64,000 bases of DNA from Olsenella massiliensis (GTDB taxonomy: Bacteria; Actinomycetota; Coriobacteriia; Coriobacteriales; Atopobiaceae), in NCBI RefSeq assembly GCF_001457795.1, contig NZ_LN898207.1:42512-106511 (forward strand). Reading direction: 5' to 3'. The notes beneath the pieces were generated by a model that was not told the origin of the DNA, made no database searches, and was given only the letters and a program-made list of their open reading frames with translations. A program made the position numbers and the translations under genes. Each line of letters starts with the position of its first letter. Within the stretch, counting starts at the first letter, position 1. Below, piece after piece: positions 24,897 through 33,247 of this stretch.

Positions 24897-25775
24897 TCAA
24901 TCGCCCCGAAGCGCTCTCCTACCCAACTCCAGCGCCCCCAGGATGCCCTGATCTCCTGCGCAGCCCGACGGGACGATATACGTGTCGAGGTCCTCGATCT
25001 CGGGCGTTCTGACATATCCGGCCAGAATACTTGACATGCCGGCACGTATCAGGGGGAACAGCTGAAGTTGGCTCATGACGCCGCCCCCGAGAACTATCCG
25101 TCGCGGGGCATAGCAGAGGACGTAAGTCGCAAGACCTTGCGCCAGATATGCCGCCTCAAGTTCCCAGACGTCATCCCTGCCTTCCAAATCGGCGGCAGGC
25201 CTGCCCCACCTGCTCTCAATGGAGGGGCCCGAAGCAAGCCCCTCAAGACAGCTCGGATGGTAAGGGCAGACGCTTGGCAAGCCGTCGCCCTCCATGCGCG
25301 TTACGGGGATGTGTCCTGCCTCGGCGTGAAGCATCCCATGCAGAAGCTTGCCGTCCACGAGCACGCCAGCGCCGATGCCAGTGCCGACCGTCACATACAC
25401 CAGGCAGTCCAGGCCCTTGCCGGCACCATACGTCGCCTCGCCCAAGCAGGCGGCGTTGACGTCAGTGTCATACCCTACCGGAACGTTCAAGTCGGCAGCC
25501 AACGCCCCCCGAAAGTCAACGTGCCGCCAGGCGACCTTGGGCGTCTCCAGCACGTAGCCAAAGGACGCGTCGGAAGGATTCACGCACGTCGGACCAAACG
25601 CACCGACGCCCAGGGCATCTATGGAGCGCCCGGAAAACCACTCGACCATCCGGGCAATCGACGAGGCGGGGTCGGTCGTCGGAAACGCAGTCCGCTCAAG
25701 AATGTCGCCGTCCTCGGTGCCCACGGCAAGCACCATCTTGGTGCCGCCCGCTTCGATGGCTCCTATCCTCGACAC
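24897..25775 (-). CDS. ROK-family sugar kinase (fructokinase-like)
   Basis: 292-residue kinase. N-terminal phosphate motif GAIEAGGTKMVLAVG, sugar-binding TVGTGIGAGVLVDG and EAGHIPV, followed by the ROK zinc site with CPYHPSC and the LEGLASGPSIESRWG stretch typical of fructokinases. The start is taken as GTG 25775, with GGGAGTGG upstream. It lies between an aldolase and the EIIA gene. It may phosphorylate a free ketose, or a ketose phosphate produced by the PTS to give a bisphosphate for the aldolases; the sequence does not decide. Confidence 0.85.
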   Translation of the reverse strand: MSRIGAIEAGGTKMVLAVGTEDGDILERTAFPTTDPASSIARMVEWFSGRSIDALGVGAFGPTCVNPSDASFGYVLETPKVAWRHVDFRGALAADLNVPVGYDTDVNAACLGEATYGAGKGLDCLVYVTVGTGIGAGVLVDGKLLHGMLHAEAGHIPVTRMEGDGLPSVCPYHPSCLEGLASGPSIESRWGRPAADLEGRDDVWELEAAYLAQGLATYVLCYAPRRIVLGGGVMSQLQLFPLIRAGMSSILAGYVRTPEIEDLDTYIVPSGCAGDQGILGALELGRRALRGD

Positions 25776-25816
25776 GCCGACCACTCCCCTCAACTGACGC
25801 GACTCAAACGAGACGA

Positions 25817-26719
25817 TTACGCAAGCCCCTGACGCCACGGGGAGATACCCGCCTCGCGGAACAATGCCGCCTTGCCCACGCTGTCAAATAGGCGCATCTT
25901 CTGCGCGAGCACCCGCTTGCCCGCCTCGATGCACGCCGGGAAGAGGTTGTTGGGATCCCATCCCGAATCAGGACGCTGAAGAATCTCACGGGCTGCGACA
26001 AAAAATGCGCTCTTGTAGTCCGACGAGATGTTCACCTTCTGAATGCCGATGCGCACCGCCTCGGCAATCTCCTCGTCAGGGTTGCCTGAGCCGCCATGCA
26101 GCACCAGCGGGACGTCAACGACCTCCTTGATCTTTTTGAGGACGTCCATGCGAAGCTTGGGAGTGACGCCCTTGGGATACAGGCCGTGACAGGTTCCGAT
26201 GGCGACGGCAAGCGAGTCAACGCCCGTGCGCTCCACAAAGGCCTTCGCGTCGTCGGGGTCGGTGTATGTGACCTCCGTCATGCCACCCTCAATCGTGGTG
26301 CCAGTAGTTCCAATGGTGCCCAGCTCGCCCTCGACGGACACGTCGAGCATGTGGCAATACCGCACGACCTCGGACGTCTTGGCGACATTCTCCTCAAACG
26401 GGAGAAGCGAGCCGTCAATCATGACCGAGCTGAACCCGTCATGGACGGCGCGCATGACGGATTCGATGGAGTCACCATGATCCATGTGCAGGACGAAGGG
26501 AACATGGCTGCTCGAGATGCGGGCGACCATGTACCGTGCGAACTCGTCCTTGCAATAGTCAAGCTCCGTCGGATGAACCGCGATGATGGCAGGCGAGTCA
26601 TTCTCTTCGGCGGCCTCGACGACCGTGCGGAACAGGTTTGACTCAGAGACGTTGTAGGCCCCGACGGCAAAGCCCTTGCTCTTTGCGACCCCCAGCAGAG
26701 TGCTCATGTTCACAAGCAT
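25817..26719 (-). CDS. Class II (Zn) ketose-bisphosphate aldolase, paralogue 1
   Basis: 300-residue TIM-barrel aldolase of the FBA/GatY/KbaY family. Zinc and catalytic residues are visible: LHMDHGDS (Asp-His), CHGLYPKG and LHGGSG (zinc His residues), with the phosphate-binding KVNISSDYK segment. Likely substrate is a ketose-1,6-bisphosphate such as fructose or tagatose. AAAGGTG before ATG 26719 sets the start. It follows paralogue 2 by 52 bases; the two differ in most substrate-loop positions, so they are not a recent duplication. Confidence 0.87.
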   Translation of the reverse strand: MLVNMSTLLGVAKSKGFAVGAYNVSESNLFRTVVEAAEENDSPAIIAVHPTELDYCKDEFARYMVARISSSHVPFVLHMDHGDSIESVMRAVHDGFSSVMIDGSLLPFEENVAKTSEVVRYCHMLDVSVEGELGTIGTTGTTIEGGMTEVTYTDPDDAKAFVERTGVDSLAVAIGTCHGLYPKGVTPKLRMDVLKKIKEVVDVPLVLHGGSGNPDEEIAEAVRIGIQKVNISSDYKSAFFVAAREILQRPDSGWDPNNLFPACIEAGKRVLAQKMRLFDSVGKAALFREAGISPWRQGLA

Positions 26720-26771
26720 CGTTATCACCTTTCAGTGGACGTGGTCTCCCTCGACGGCAGGCAAGACGCGC

Positions 26772-27629
26772 CTACCATGCCTTACCCTTGGAGCCCGCGA
26801 GCTCGATATAGCTCTGGACGACCTTGGAGGCCTCGAGATAGGCCCTGTGCAGAAGCTCCGGATACTCTATGTCGGGATCAGTCTGCAGGGCCTTCGCGAC
26901 GAAGTCGCGCTGCGCAATCATGTAGTCGGTGCCGACGTTGATCTTGTTGATGCCGCACGCGATGGCCCGGCGGATGTTCTCCGCACCCGAACCCGAACCG
27001 CCGTGCAGCACCAGAGGCACGTCAGTCGCGCTCCTGATCGCCTCGACGATCTCAAAGTGAAACGTCGGCACATACCCCTGGGGATAGTCACCGTGAGTGG
27101 AACCAAAGGACACCGCCAGGGCATCGACGCCTGTCTTCTGGATGAACTCTATGGCCACGTCGGGGTTGGTGTACATGGCCGCCTCGGTAAATCCGGCACC
27201 CGTGCCCACGAGTCCCATGCTGCCGACCTCCGCCTCGACGCTTGCGCCGAACTCCTGGGCAAACTCGACGATTGACCTCGTGATTCTCACGTTTTCCTCA
27301 AACGCGTGCCCCGACGCGTCAATCATGACGCTGGAGAACCCCTCATGCAGGCAGCGCTTCAGGTGCGCGACGTCGCTGCCATGGTCAAGGTTGATGGCGA
27401 CGGGAACGGGAGCCTCCTGGGCCATGCGAATGATCGGGCGCGTGAGGACGTCGCAGTCAAAGTAGGCTTTCACATGGTCCTGGAGCAAGTCTATGATGAT
27501 GGGCGAGCGCATTTCGGTGGCGGCATGGATGATGCCGGCCGCAGACTCAAGGTCGAAGGCGTTGATCGCCATGACGGCATAGCCTTCCTGACGTGCCTTC
27601 TGGAGCATTCCGCGCATTGACTCATACAT
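26772..27629 (-). CDS. Class II (Zn) ketose-bisphosphate aldolase, paralogue 2
   Basis: 285-residue aldolase of the same family. Metal and catalytic residues: INLDHGSD, STHGDYPQGY, LHGGSGSG, and KINVGTDYM for phosphate binding. AAAAGCAGGTG-like sequence is absent; the start at 27629 follows GAAGGGTGCGGAAGC. Two adjacent, both apparently intact, aldolases in one PTS operon are uncommon: they may act on different stereoisomers, or form a catalytic/stabilising pair as GatY/GatZ do, although GatZ lacks catalytic residues and neither of these does. Confidence 0.87.
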   Translation of the reverse strand: MYESMRGMLQKARQEGYAVMAINAFDLESAAGIIHAATEMRSPIIIDLLQDHVKAYFDCDVLTRPIIRMAQEAPVPVAINLDHGSDVAHLKRCLHEGFSSVMIDASGHAFEENVRITRSIVEFAQEFGASVEAEVGSMGLVGTGAGFTEAAMYTNPDVAIEFIQKTGVDALAVSFGSTHGDYPQGYVPTFHFEIVEAIRSATDVPLVLHGGSGSGAENIRRAIACGINKINVGTDYMIAQRDFVAKALQTDPDIEYPELLHRAYLEASKVVQSYIELAGSKGKAW

Positions 27630-27729
27630 GCTTCCGCACCCTTCATGGTCGTTGTGAGGCAGTCAACGTGGTATCGGGCCAGGCCCTTCGTGCGGCGTGC
27701 GCCGCCACCTGCGGCGCACGCCCGACGCA

Positions 27730-28830
27730 CTAGGAGAAGCTCAATCCGGAGAGGTCAACCTCCTCCTCTTCCTTCTCGGTCCCGAGATCGTCAATCTCCT
27801 CGGGCTTGAGAGGCTTCTTGATCAGAAGCAGGATGACTGCGGTGACGAGCGAGCCCGCGAAGAGCGCCACGAGCGCCCAGCCGGGATTGGTCATGGCCGG
27901 CACGACGAACATGCCACCGGAAGGCACCATGGACTCGACGCCCATGGAGAAGGCGATGGCGCCGCACGTCGCGTCACCCAGCGCGGTGGCGATGACGGTA
28001 CGAACGAGGTCGTTCATCGCGATGGGGATGACGCCCTCGGTAATCATGCAGACGCCCATAGGGAACGCGACCTTAACGTTCTCGACCTCGGAAGCCTTGA
28101 AGATGGGCTTCTTGAGGAGGCGCGACAGCACCAGGGCGAGCGTGACGCCAAAGGGAGGAACCATGGAGCCCAGGACCTTCACGGCCTCGGGTCCATAGAT
28201 GCCGTCTGCCATCATGCCGTCACAGATGAGGTTGGGAACCTTGGAGATTGCTCCGCCATAGTCAAGGTGCTGGATGAAACCGAGGATGAAGCCGTACATG
28301 ACCTTCTGGCTCTGGTCGAGCCCCGTGATGAAGGCAGTCAGGGCGCCGGTGAGCGCGGCGATGGGGCCGCCCAGGACGAAGACCATGATGACGCCGGCGA
28401 CGATCGCCGTGATCGTGGGGATGATCATCATCGGCATGAGCGCCTCCGCCCACGAGGGCACCTTGAGGTACGTCTCAAGCACGAGGGCGACATAGCCCGC
28501 AATGAGGCCGCCGATCATGCCTCCGAGAAAGCCCGCCCCCAAGAACGAGGCGACCTGCCCCATGAGGAAACCGGGGGCAAGGCCGGGACGGTCGGCGATC
28601 GCATAGGCGATGTAGCCCGCGATGAAGGAGGGAAGCAGGCCCATGCCAAAGACGCCGATCGTGGTGAGGGCGTCAGGAATGGTCATCCCGGTGAGCTCCG
28701 TGACGTTTTGCCCACCGGTCAGATTGCCAATCGCTATGAGAAGTCCGGATGCGACGACGAGTGGGAGAAGGTAGCTAATTGCGGTAAGGACGGGTGCCTT
28801 GATGCCAACCCTTTTCATCTTTGATGCCAT
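27730..28830 (-). CDS. PTS fructose-family EIIC permease
   Basis: 366-residue membrane component with about nine helices. Typical EIIC-Fru blocks are present: PLVVASGLLIAIG, IAYAIADRPGLAPGF, GFLGGMIGGLIAGY, GFIQHLDYGGAISKVPNL (in place of the usual MxAxDxGGPxNK) and FPMGVCMITEGVIPIAMND. It ends in an acidic tail (EEIDDLGTEKEEEEVDLSG). The substrate-loop differences suggest a sugar other than fructose itself. It follows the EIIB gene by 56 bases. Confidence 0.88.
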   Translation of the reverse strand: MASKMKRVGIKAPVLTAISYLLPLVVASGLLIAIGNLTGGQNVTELTGMTIPDALTTIGVFGMGLLPSFIAGYIAYAIADRPGLAPGFLMGQVASFLGAGFLGGMIGGLIAGYVALVLETYLKVPSWAEALMPMMIIPTITAIVAGVIMVFVLGGPIAALTGALTAFITGLDQSQKVMYGFILGFIQHLDYGGAISKVPNLICDGMMADGIYGPEAVKVLGSMVPPFGVTLALVLSRLLKKPIFKASEVENVKVAFPMGVCMITEGVIPIAMNDLVRTVIATALGDATCGAIAFSMGVESMVPSGGMFVVPAMTNPGWALVALFAGSLVTAVILLLIKKPLKPEEIDDLGTEKEEEEVDLSGLSFS

Positions 28831-28886
28831 AACGCGACTCCTTTGAACAAACAGTCTTATGCAAGCGCCCGGGCACGCTATGTGAC

Positions 28887-29204
28887 CTAGGCGTCCCTCT
28901 CGAGTTCCTCATGTATCTTGCGAATGATCTGCTTGGGGGCCTTGATCGCGAGGCCGGTGGGTATCTTCATGACCTTCTTGCCCTTAAAGCGGTCGGTCCC
29001 CTCCACATGGACGTCAACGCACAAGAGCACGCAATCCGCTGCGGCGATTTGCTCGGGAGTGAGCTCGTCTTCCACGCCGATAGTGCCTTGGGTTTCAAGG
29101 TGAATTTCGTCGCCCGCAGCTTGAGCGGCATCCACTATCGCCTTCTTCGCCATGTAGGTATGAGCGATGCCGCTGCAACACGCGCAAATGCCCACTATCC
29201 TCAT
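28887..29204 (-). CDS. PTS fructose-family EIIB component
   Basis: 105-residue cytoplasmic phosphotransfer protein. The usual active site ACPTGIAHTYMA is here ACCSGIAHTYMA, so the phosphorylated Cys (residue 9) is followed by a second Cys rather than Pro. AAGGGGAGTGCGT precedes ATG 29204. First gene of the operon; candidate RpiR operators lie 40-75 bases upstream. Confidence 0.88.
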   Translation of the reverse strand: MRIVGICACCSGIAHTYMAKKAIVDAAQAAGDEIHLETQGTIGVEDELTPEQIAAADCVLLCVDVHVEGTDRFKGKKVMKIPTGLAIKAPKQIIRKIHEELERDA

Positions 29205-29508
29205 ACGCACTCCCCTTCCCCCTCGTTGACGGTCACGCGGCGTTCCACATCTTCTCATGTGGTGGAACGTTTTTCCATGATACATATTTATTTGAAACAC
29301 AATTCCTTTTAGTGCAATGCCCCTGTAATCGGTAGAGATACTGCGGCGAGTGGCATAGTTCTTTGCATGACCTGCCAGTAAATTCCTCTTTTTTGAAACA
29401 AGTGAAAACTCATTTCATTACTGTTTTACCTGGTATAAAGAGAGCGGAATTCCGCTCAAGACGGGGCAATCCACGTCGTACAAAAAATGGCGTCAGGATG
29501 TTTCAGCG
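29205..29508. promoter_or_regulatory. Regulatory interval upstream of the PTS/aldolase operon
   Basis: AT-rich 304-base gap between rpiR and EIIB genes. It contains TGGAA-N5-TTCCA (29263-29277), a GTTCCAC/GTGGAAC inverted repeat (29242-29248, 29262-29268), and TGAAAC/TTTCA half-sites near 29391-29415. TGGAA-N5-TTTCA recurs upstream of rpiR (30442-30456). These are the best candidates for the RpiR-family operator and operon promoter. Confidence 0.65.
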
Positions 29509-30393
29509 CTAGCAGAGCGTCGGCGTTGACTCCTTGTCCCGGCCCAGGCTCTTCTGCTCGAGGCGCGCCAGGCCACGCGCGCTCTTCCAAGTCGTGAGCA
29601 GGAAGATGAAGATCGTCTCCACCAGAAAGTCCTCTGCCATATGCGTCGAGAACTGCCCGCCCGTCAAAATCTGATCGCGTGTCACCGAGGTCAGCTGCAC
29701 ATTTGAACGCTGCGCAAGCTCAGACCCAGGATTTGAGGTGAGGAAGACGATTGGCGTCCCGCTGTCCTCCGCGTTGTCAACTATCGTCTCAAGCCGCCGC
29801 GAATATCCTGAGGCAGAAACGACAAACAGAAGGTCGCTTCTCCTTAGCGACAGGGAGGACAGAATCATCTCCTCCGTCGTTGCGGGACAATGCGCCCGAA
29901 TGCCAATCTGCCCCAGCTTGAATGAGAAGTTTGAGCAGACGGGAATCGAGTTTCCCACCGCAGCGAACAAAATGGTGTCTGACTCCATGATTAGGTTGAC
30001 GACCTGGCAAATCTGCGCTTCTTTTAGACGAGCCGCCGTCCCAGCAAGCTCCTGGATACGATTTTCAAGGACATAGGACACGGACGCCTCGATGTTGTCC
30101 ATCGACACCTCAGAGACGTTCTCCCCCGTCTCGGCAGCGGTCCCCGTCTGTTCGCTTGCGATTGCCAGCCGTAAGTCCGAAAAGCTCTCAAACCCGATGT
30201 GTCGCACGAAACGCGAGACGGTAGCACTTGACGTTCCGCTTCCCTGGGCGATTTCTCGAACGGAAAGGCGAGTCACGTCAGCCGTATGCTGCACGATGAA
30301 ATCCGCGACTTTTCGCTCAGTCTCGGAAAGGGACTCATAATGCGCGAGAACCTTATCGATGGCGCTCCTCCACTCAACCATGACCCTTCCCAT
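29509..30393 (-). CDS. RpiR-family transcriptional regulator with SIS domain
   Basis: 294 residues: N-terminal HTH_6 (LSETERKVADFIVQHTADVTRLSVREIAQGSGTSSATVSRFVRHIGF) and a C-terminal SIS sugar-phosphate-binding domain (AAVGNSIPVCSNFSFKLGQIG, FVVSASGYSRRLETIVDNAEDSG). It should sense the phosphosugar made by the adjacent PTS and control the operon 24374-29204, which is encoded on the same strand just downstream. ATG 30381 is an alternative start. Confidence 0.9.
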   Translation of the reverse strand: MGRVMVEWRSAIDKVLAHYESLSETERKVADFIVQHTADVTRLSVREIAQGSGTSSATVSRFVRHIGFESFSDLRLAIASEQTGTAAETGENVSEVSMDNIEASVSYVLENRIQELAGTAARLKEAQICQVVNLIMESDTILFAAVGNSIPVCSNFSFKLGQIGIRAHCPATTEEMILSSLSLRRSDLLFVVSASGYSRRLETIVDNAEDSGTPIVFLTSNPGSELAQRSNVQLTSVTRDQILTGGQFSTHMAEDFLVETIFIFLLTTWKSARGLARLEQKSLGRDKESTPTLC

Positions 30394-30441
30394 CCACTGA
30401 ACGCCGCAGACATGCTATCGACATCAGGTCGTCTCACGTAT

Positions 30442-30456
30442 TGGAATTTTTTTTCA
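30442..30456. promoter_or_regulatory. Candidate RpiR operator upstream of rpiR
   Basis: TGGAA-TTTTT-TTTCA, one base from a perfect TGGAA-N5-TTCCA palindrome, matching the site at 29263-29277. Its position 49 bases upstream of the regulator start suggests autoregulation. Confidence 0.55.
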
Positions 30457-30587
30457 TAGTACACCGTTTATTGAAACTCTTGGCATGAGCGAGAAGGCAC
30501 GTCCACTAGCGTCCATATTCTCCCTTCCAGTGGCACAGAGGCGGCAGATGCCACGCCAAAGTCGAGAACTGCCCATCCTGCGATACA

Positions 30588-30617
30588 AGAAGGGCGCGAC
30601 CTCATATGGTCGCGCCC
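30588..30617 (-). terminator. Terminator of the DUF1648/GntR pair
   Basis: Perfect 10-bp stem GGGCGCGACC (30592-30601) / GGTCGCGCCC (30608-30617) with a 6-base loop; the minus strand continues TTCTTG. It lies 40 bases past the stop of the DUF1648 gene. Confidence 0.7.
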
Positions 30618-30656
30618 TCAAAGGCGCACATCCCCACAGAATCACACAACAACGCC

Positions 30657-31781
30657 TCAGCCCTGCCCCGACCAGGCGAGTGCCAGCGACGTCAGCATCA
30701 CGACAATCAACAGCGCGATCAGGAGCGCCCCGGCGGGACGCGCCAGGTTGACGGTCCATCCCACCCCAAAGCGCTTGGGAACGAAGACGCTCGGATCGTC
30801 GGGGTTCCAGTACAGAATGCCACCCTTCCAGCGCGCGTCCTCGGCGTCGGAGGGCATGTCGGGAGCAGCCGTCATGCCGAGCTCTGCACCCATGCGCCGC
30901 GCCAGGCGAGAGCCGCCCTGTCCGTAGTAGATCGCGATGGCCACCTGCGCCACGACGATCGCCACCGCAAGCACCACCGTGAGCGCACCCGCGTCACAGA
31001 GGCTAATGACACCCAAAAGCGCAAGGTAGAAGCCCATGCCCTCAAACAGGGTGAGCGCCAGGCCGCAGACGAGCAGCGTGACCGACTCCGCCCGGGCGAA
31101 GGCCCCGTAGGCATAGGCCGAGACGGACGGAGCCGCAGGGTCTACGGGCCGTCGAGACCGCACGATGATCATGGACGAGCAGGCCATGACCGCAGCGGTG
31201 ACAGCGGCCAGCACCACCGGAAAGAAGACGGCGTGAGGGGACTTTGGCTCCCAGCTGTCCACGATGCCGTCAAGCCCCGCATGCATGGGAAGCATGTCCG
31301 GGAAGCGCCCGTAATTGATGGCGCCAAACGCAGCCAGGCCGAGGATGGCCGGTAGGTAGAGGAGGTTGGTCCATGACGGCAGAGGCTGGGGCGCGTCTTC
31401 GACGACCGAGGCCATGCGAACATCCTGACGTGCCGACCAGCCTCGGTCCAGCTTGAGGGCGCGAACGCGACGACGCAGGGCGAGCATGAGCGCCACGGAC
31501 GCCAAGATTGGCACGAAGGGTCCCGTCAGAATGACGGCAGGCAACGACGACGCACCCGCCACCAGCAGGGACACCGCGCCACCCACGACGCAGGCCAGCG
31601 TCACGACGAGCATCACGGCGGCATAGCCGCGACGGTAGCGCACGACGGAAGGGGCGTGCACGGCGGAGCGCGGGATGGTGATGGTAAAGCATTCCGTAGG
31701 CGGGACGACCCAGGGCACGATGGCCAAGGCTGCGCCGATAAGCACGACAGGCACGCAGGCAAGAGCTACGAAAAGGGTCAT
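30657..31781 (-). CDS. DUF1648/DUF5808 membrane protein
   Basis: 374-residue protein with about nine hydrophobic segments. A DUF1648-like block occurs in the middle (YGRFPDMLPMHAGLDGIVDSWEPKS), and the C-terminus carries DUF5808-like WKGGILYWNPDDPSVFVPKRFGVGWTVN. Proteins of this kind are commonly paired with YtrA-type GntR regulators, as here; in Bacillus relatives (SdpI-like, with DUF1648) some give immunity to a peptide toxin. The start overlaps the GntR stop as ATGA. Function here is not known. Confidence 0.8.
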   Translation of the reverse strand: MTLFVALACVPVVLIGAALAIVPWVVPPTECFTITIPRSAVHAPSVVRYRRGYAAVMLVVTLACVVGGAVSLLVAGASSLPAVILTGPFVPILASVALMLALRRRVRALKLDRGWSARQDVRMASVVEDAPQPLPSWTNLLYLPAILGLAAFGAINYGRFPDMLPMHAGLDGIVDSWEPKSPHAVFFPVVLAAVTAAVMACSSMIIVRSRRPVDPAAPSVSAYAYGAFARAESVTLLVCGLALTLFEGMGFYLALLGVISLCDAGALTVVLAVAIVVAQVAIAIYYGQGGSRLARRMGAELGMTAAPDMPSDAEDARWKGGILYWNPDDPSVFVPKRFGVGWTVNLARPAGALLIALLIVVMLTSLALAWSGQG

Positions 31782-32188
31782 GACGTCTTTCCTCCCCTGG
31801 TAAAGGCAGCCTGCGCCGCCTCGGTCACAAGACGAACGAACGCCTCCTGGTCACCGCCGCTGGCGCGCCACTCAGTGGCAAGACGCCCGACGAGGGCGCT
31901 GGCCTTGCGCGCCTGCGCGGAGGTTGGCTCGGCGACGGGGCCAGGGCCCGGCACGTCCGCAACCAGCGCCCCTTGACGACCGCGCATGACCACGAAGCCC
32001 TCGTCGCGCAGGACCGCATAAGCACGATTGACGGTGTGCAGGTTGACGCCCAGATCGCTGGCGAGCGTGCGGACGCTCGGCAGGCGGTCCTGGGGCTGAA
32101 GCTCTCCCGACGCGATGCCGGCGACTATCTGGTCTCGTATCTGCAGGTAGACCGGTCGTTCCTTGAACTTGTCAATGCCCAGGAACAT
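31778..32188 (-). CDS. GntR-family regulator, YtrA-like
   Basis: 136 residues: a winged helix (PVYLQIRDQIVAGIASGELQPQDRLPSVRTLASDLGVNLHTVNRAYAVLRDEGFVVMRGRQGALV) and a short helical tail. It is translationally coupled to the DUF1648 gene. A perfect palindrome sits 54 bases upstream. It probably represses this two-gene operon. GAGGGGAGGT precedes ATG 32188. Confidence 0.9.
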   Translation of the reverse strand: MFLGIDKFKERPVYLQIRDQIVAGIASGELQPQDRLPSVRTLASDLGVNLHTVNRAYAVLRDEGFVVMRGRQGALVADVPGPGPVAEPTSAQARKASALVGRLATEWRASGGDQEAFVRLVTEAAQAAFTRGGKTS

Positions 32189-32241
32189 ATGACCTCCCCT
32201 CTCGTGCCTCGCCGTCGGTCCAAGTCCGGCGACGCTTTTTT

Positions 32242-32262
32242 TGTTATATGTGTACTATAACA
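32242..32262. promoter_or_regulatory. Palindromic operator of the GntR/DUF1648 operon
   Basis: Perfect 7-bp inverted repeat TGTTATA (32242-32248) / TATAACA (32256-32262) with a 7-base spacer, in an AT-rich patch upstream of the GntR start. It resembles the operator at 20853-20874 in form. Confidence 0.7.
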
Positions 32263-32431
32263 CTTACAACAGATGAGGCAAGAAGCATGATTTTCGGCAG
32301 GGCACACGGCGGCGCCGGCGGTCAAGAGGCCGTGAGAAAGCGCGACGGCGCAAAGGCACATGGAGCGCGCGGCGCGGCACACCGCCCAACGGACGGGCCG
32401 CACGGCGCAACAAGCAAGGCCGGCACGAGGC

Positions 32432-33247
32432 CTAGGGAAGCACCCAGCGCACGTCACCCTCGCCCACCAGGTCAAGCGTGACGTCCGCCTCGCCATGGGC
32501 GTCTAGGATGCGCCGGACGTTGGGGCCGTCGACGCGGCGATAGTGGTCGAGCGCCTCGGCGGGCGTGAGGCCTCCTTTGACCTTGCGACGCACCAGGCGG
32601 TCGCGCAGCTGTTCCTCCGAGGCGCGCAAAAACACGGCATCGTCACACAGAAGTCGCAGGTCGCGCCAGCCAGGCTCGTCCAGAAGCAGCCAGTTGCCCT
32701 CGACGAGGACCACGTCGCCCACGATGGGCACGGCATCTGCGACCACGTCATGGATGCGCCGGTCATAGCGAGGCCACGGCTCGCGCGACCCCGCGCGAAG
32801 ACGACGCAGGGTGCCCGTCAGACCCGCAAGGTCAAAGGACTCGGGCGCCCCCTTGATGGCGGCAAGGCACACGGGCCCCATGCCTTGCGGCATCGTCACC
32901 GCATGCGACGAGAGGTATGCCTGCGCATGATGGAAACCGTCCATGCCCAGGCACTGCAGGCCCTCGCAACATCCCGCGTCGCCAGCCAGCCTCACGAGGA
33001 ATTGACCCAGCGTGCTCTTGCCCGCGCCCGGCGGAGCGCATAGGAATACCACCAGGGGGCGCTCCCCTTTGGCGTCTTCGCATGGTCTGACCGCAAGACG
33101 CAGGTTTTCCCAGCGCCGCAGCAGGCGCATGAGCACCGCATTCACGCAGCCCACCGAAAATGACGCCGGATAGGAAAAGCCGTTCACCTCGAGCTCGTAG
33201 GAGAGGGCGGCGGCGCCCACGCTAGGCCCTTTTTCCCGGAAGCTCAT
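32432..33247 (-). CDS. YggC-like P-loop kinase (nucleoside/sugar kinase family)
   Basis: 271 residues, similar throughout to E. coli YggC: VFLCAPPGAGKSTL (Walker A), LGMDGFHH, KGAPESFDLAGL, WPRYDRRIHDVV, VLVEGNWLLLDEPGWRDL, LVRRKVKGGLTPAEA and VDGPNVRRIL. The family is related to pantothenate and uridine kinases and is found beside sugar genes; its true substrate is not established. ATG 33247 lies 26 bases inside the preceding membrane-protein gene, so the two are likely translationally coupled. An insert (about SSHAVTMPQGMGPVCLAA) precedes the KGAPESF motif. Confidence 0.8.
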   Translation of the reverse strand: MSFREKGPSVGAAALSYELEVNGFSYPASFSVGCVNAVLMRLLRRWENLRLAVRPCEDAKGERPLVVFLCAPPGAGKSTLGQFLVRLAGDAGCCEGLQCLGMDGFHHAQAYLSSHAVTMPQGMGPVCLAAIKGAPESFDLAGLTGTLRRLRAGSREPWPRYDRRIHDVVADAVPIVGDVVLVEGNWLLLDEPGWRDLRLLCDDAVFLRASEEQLRDRLVRRKVKGGLTPAEALDHYRRVDGPNVRRILDAHGEADVTLDLVGEGDVRWVLP

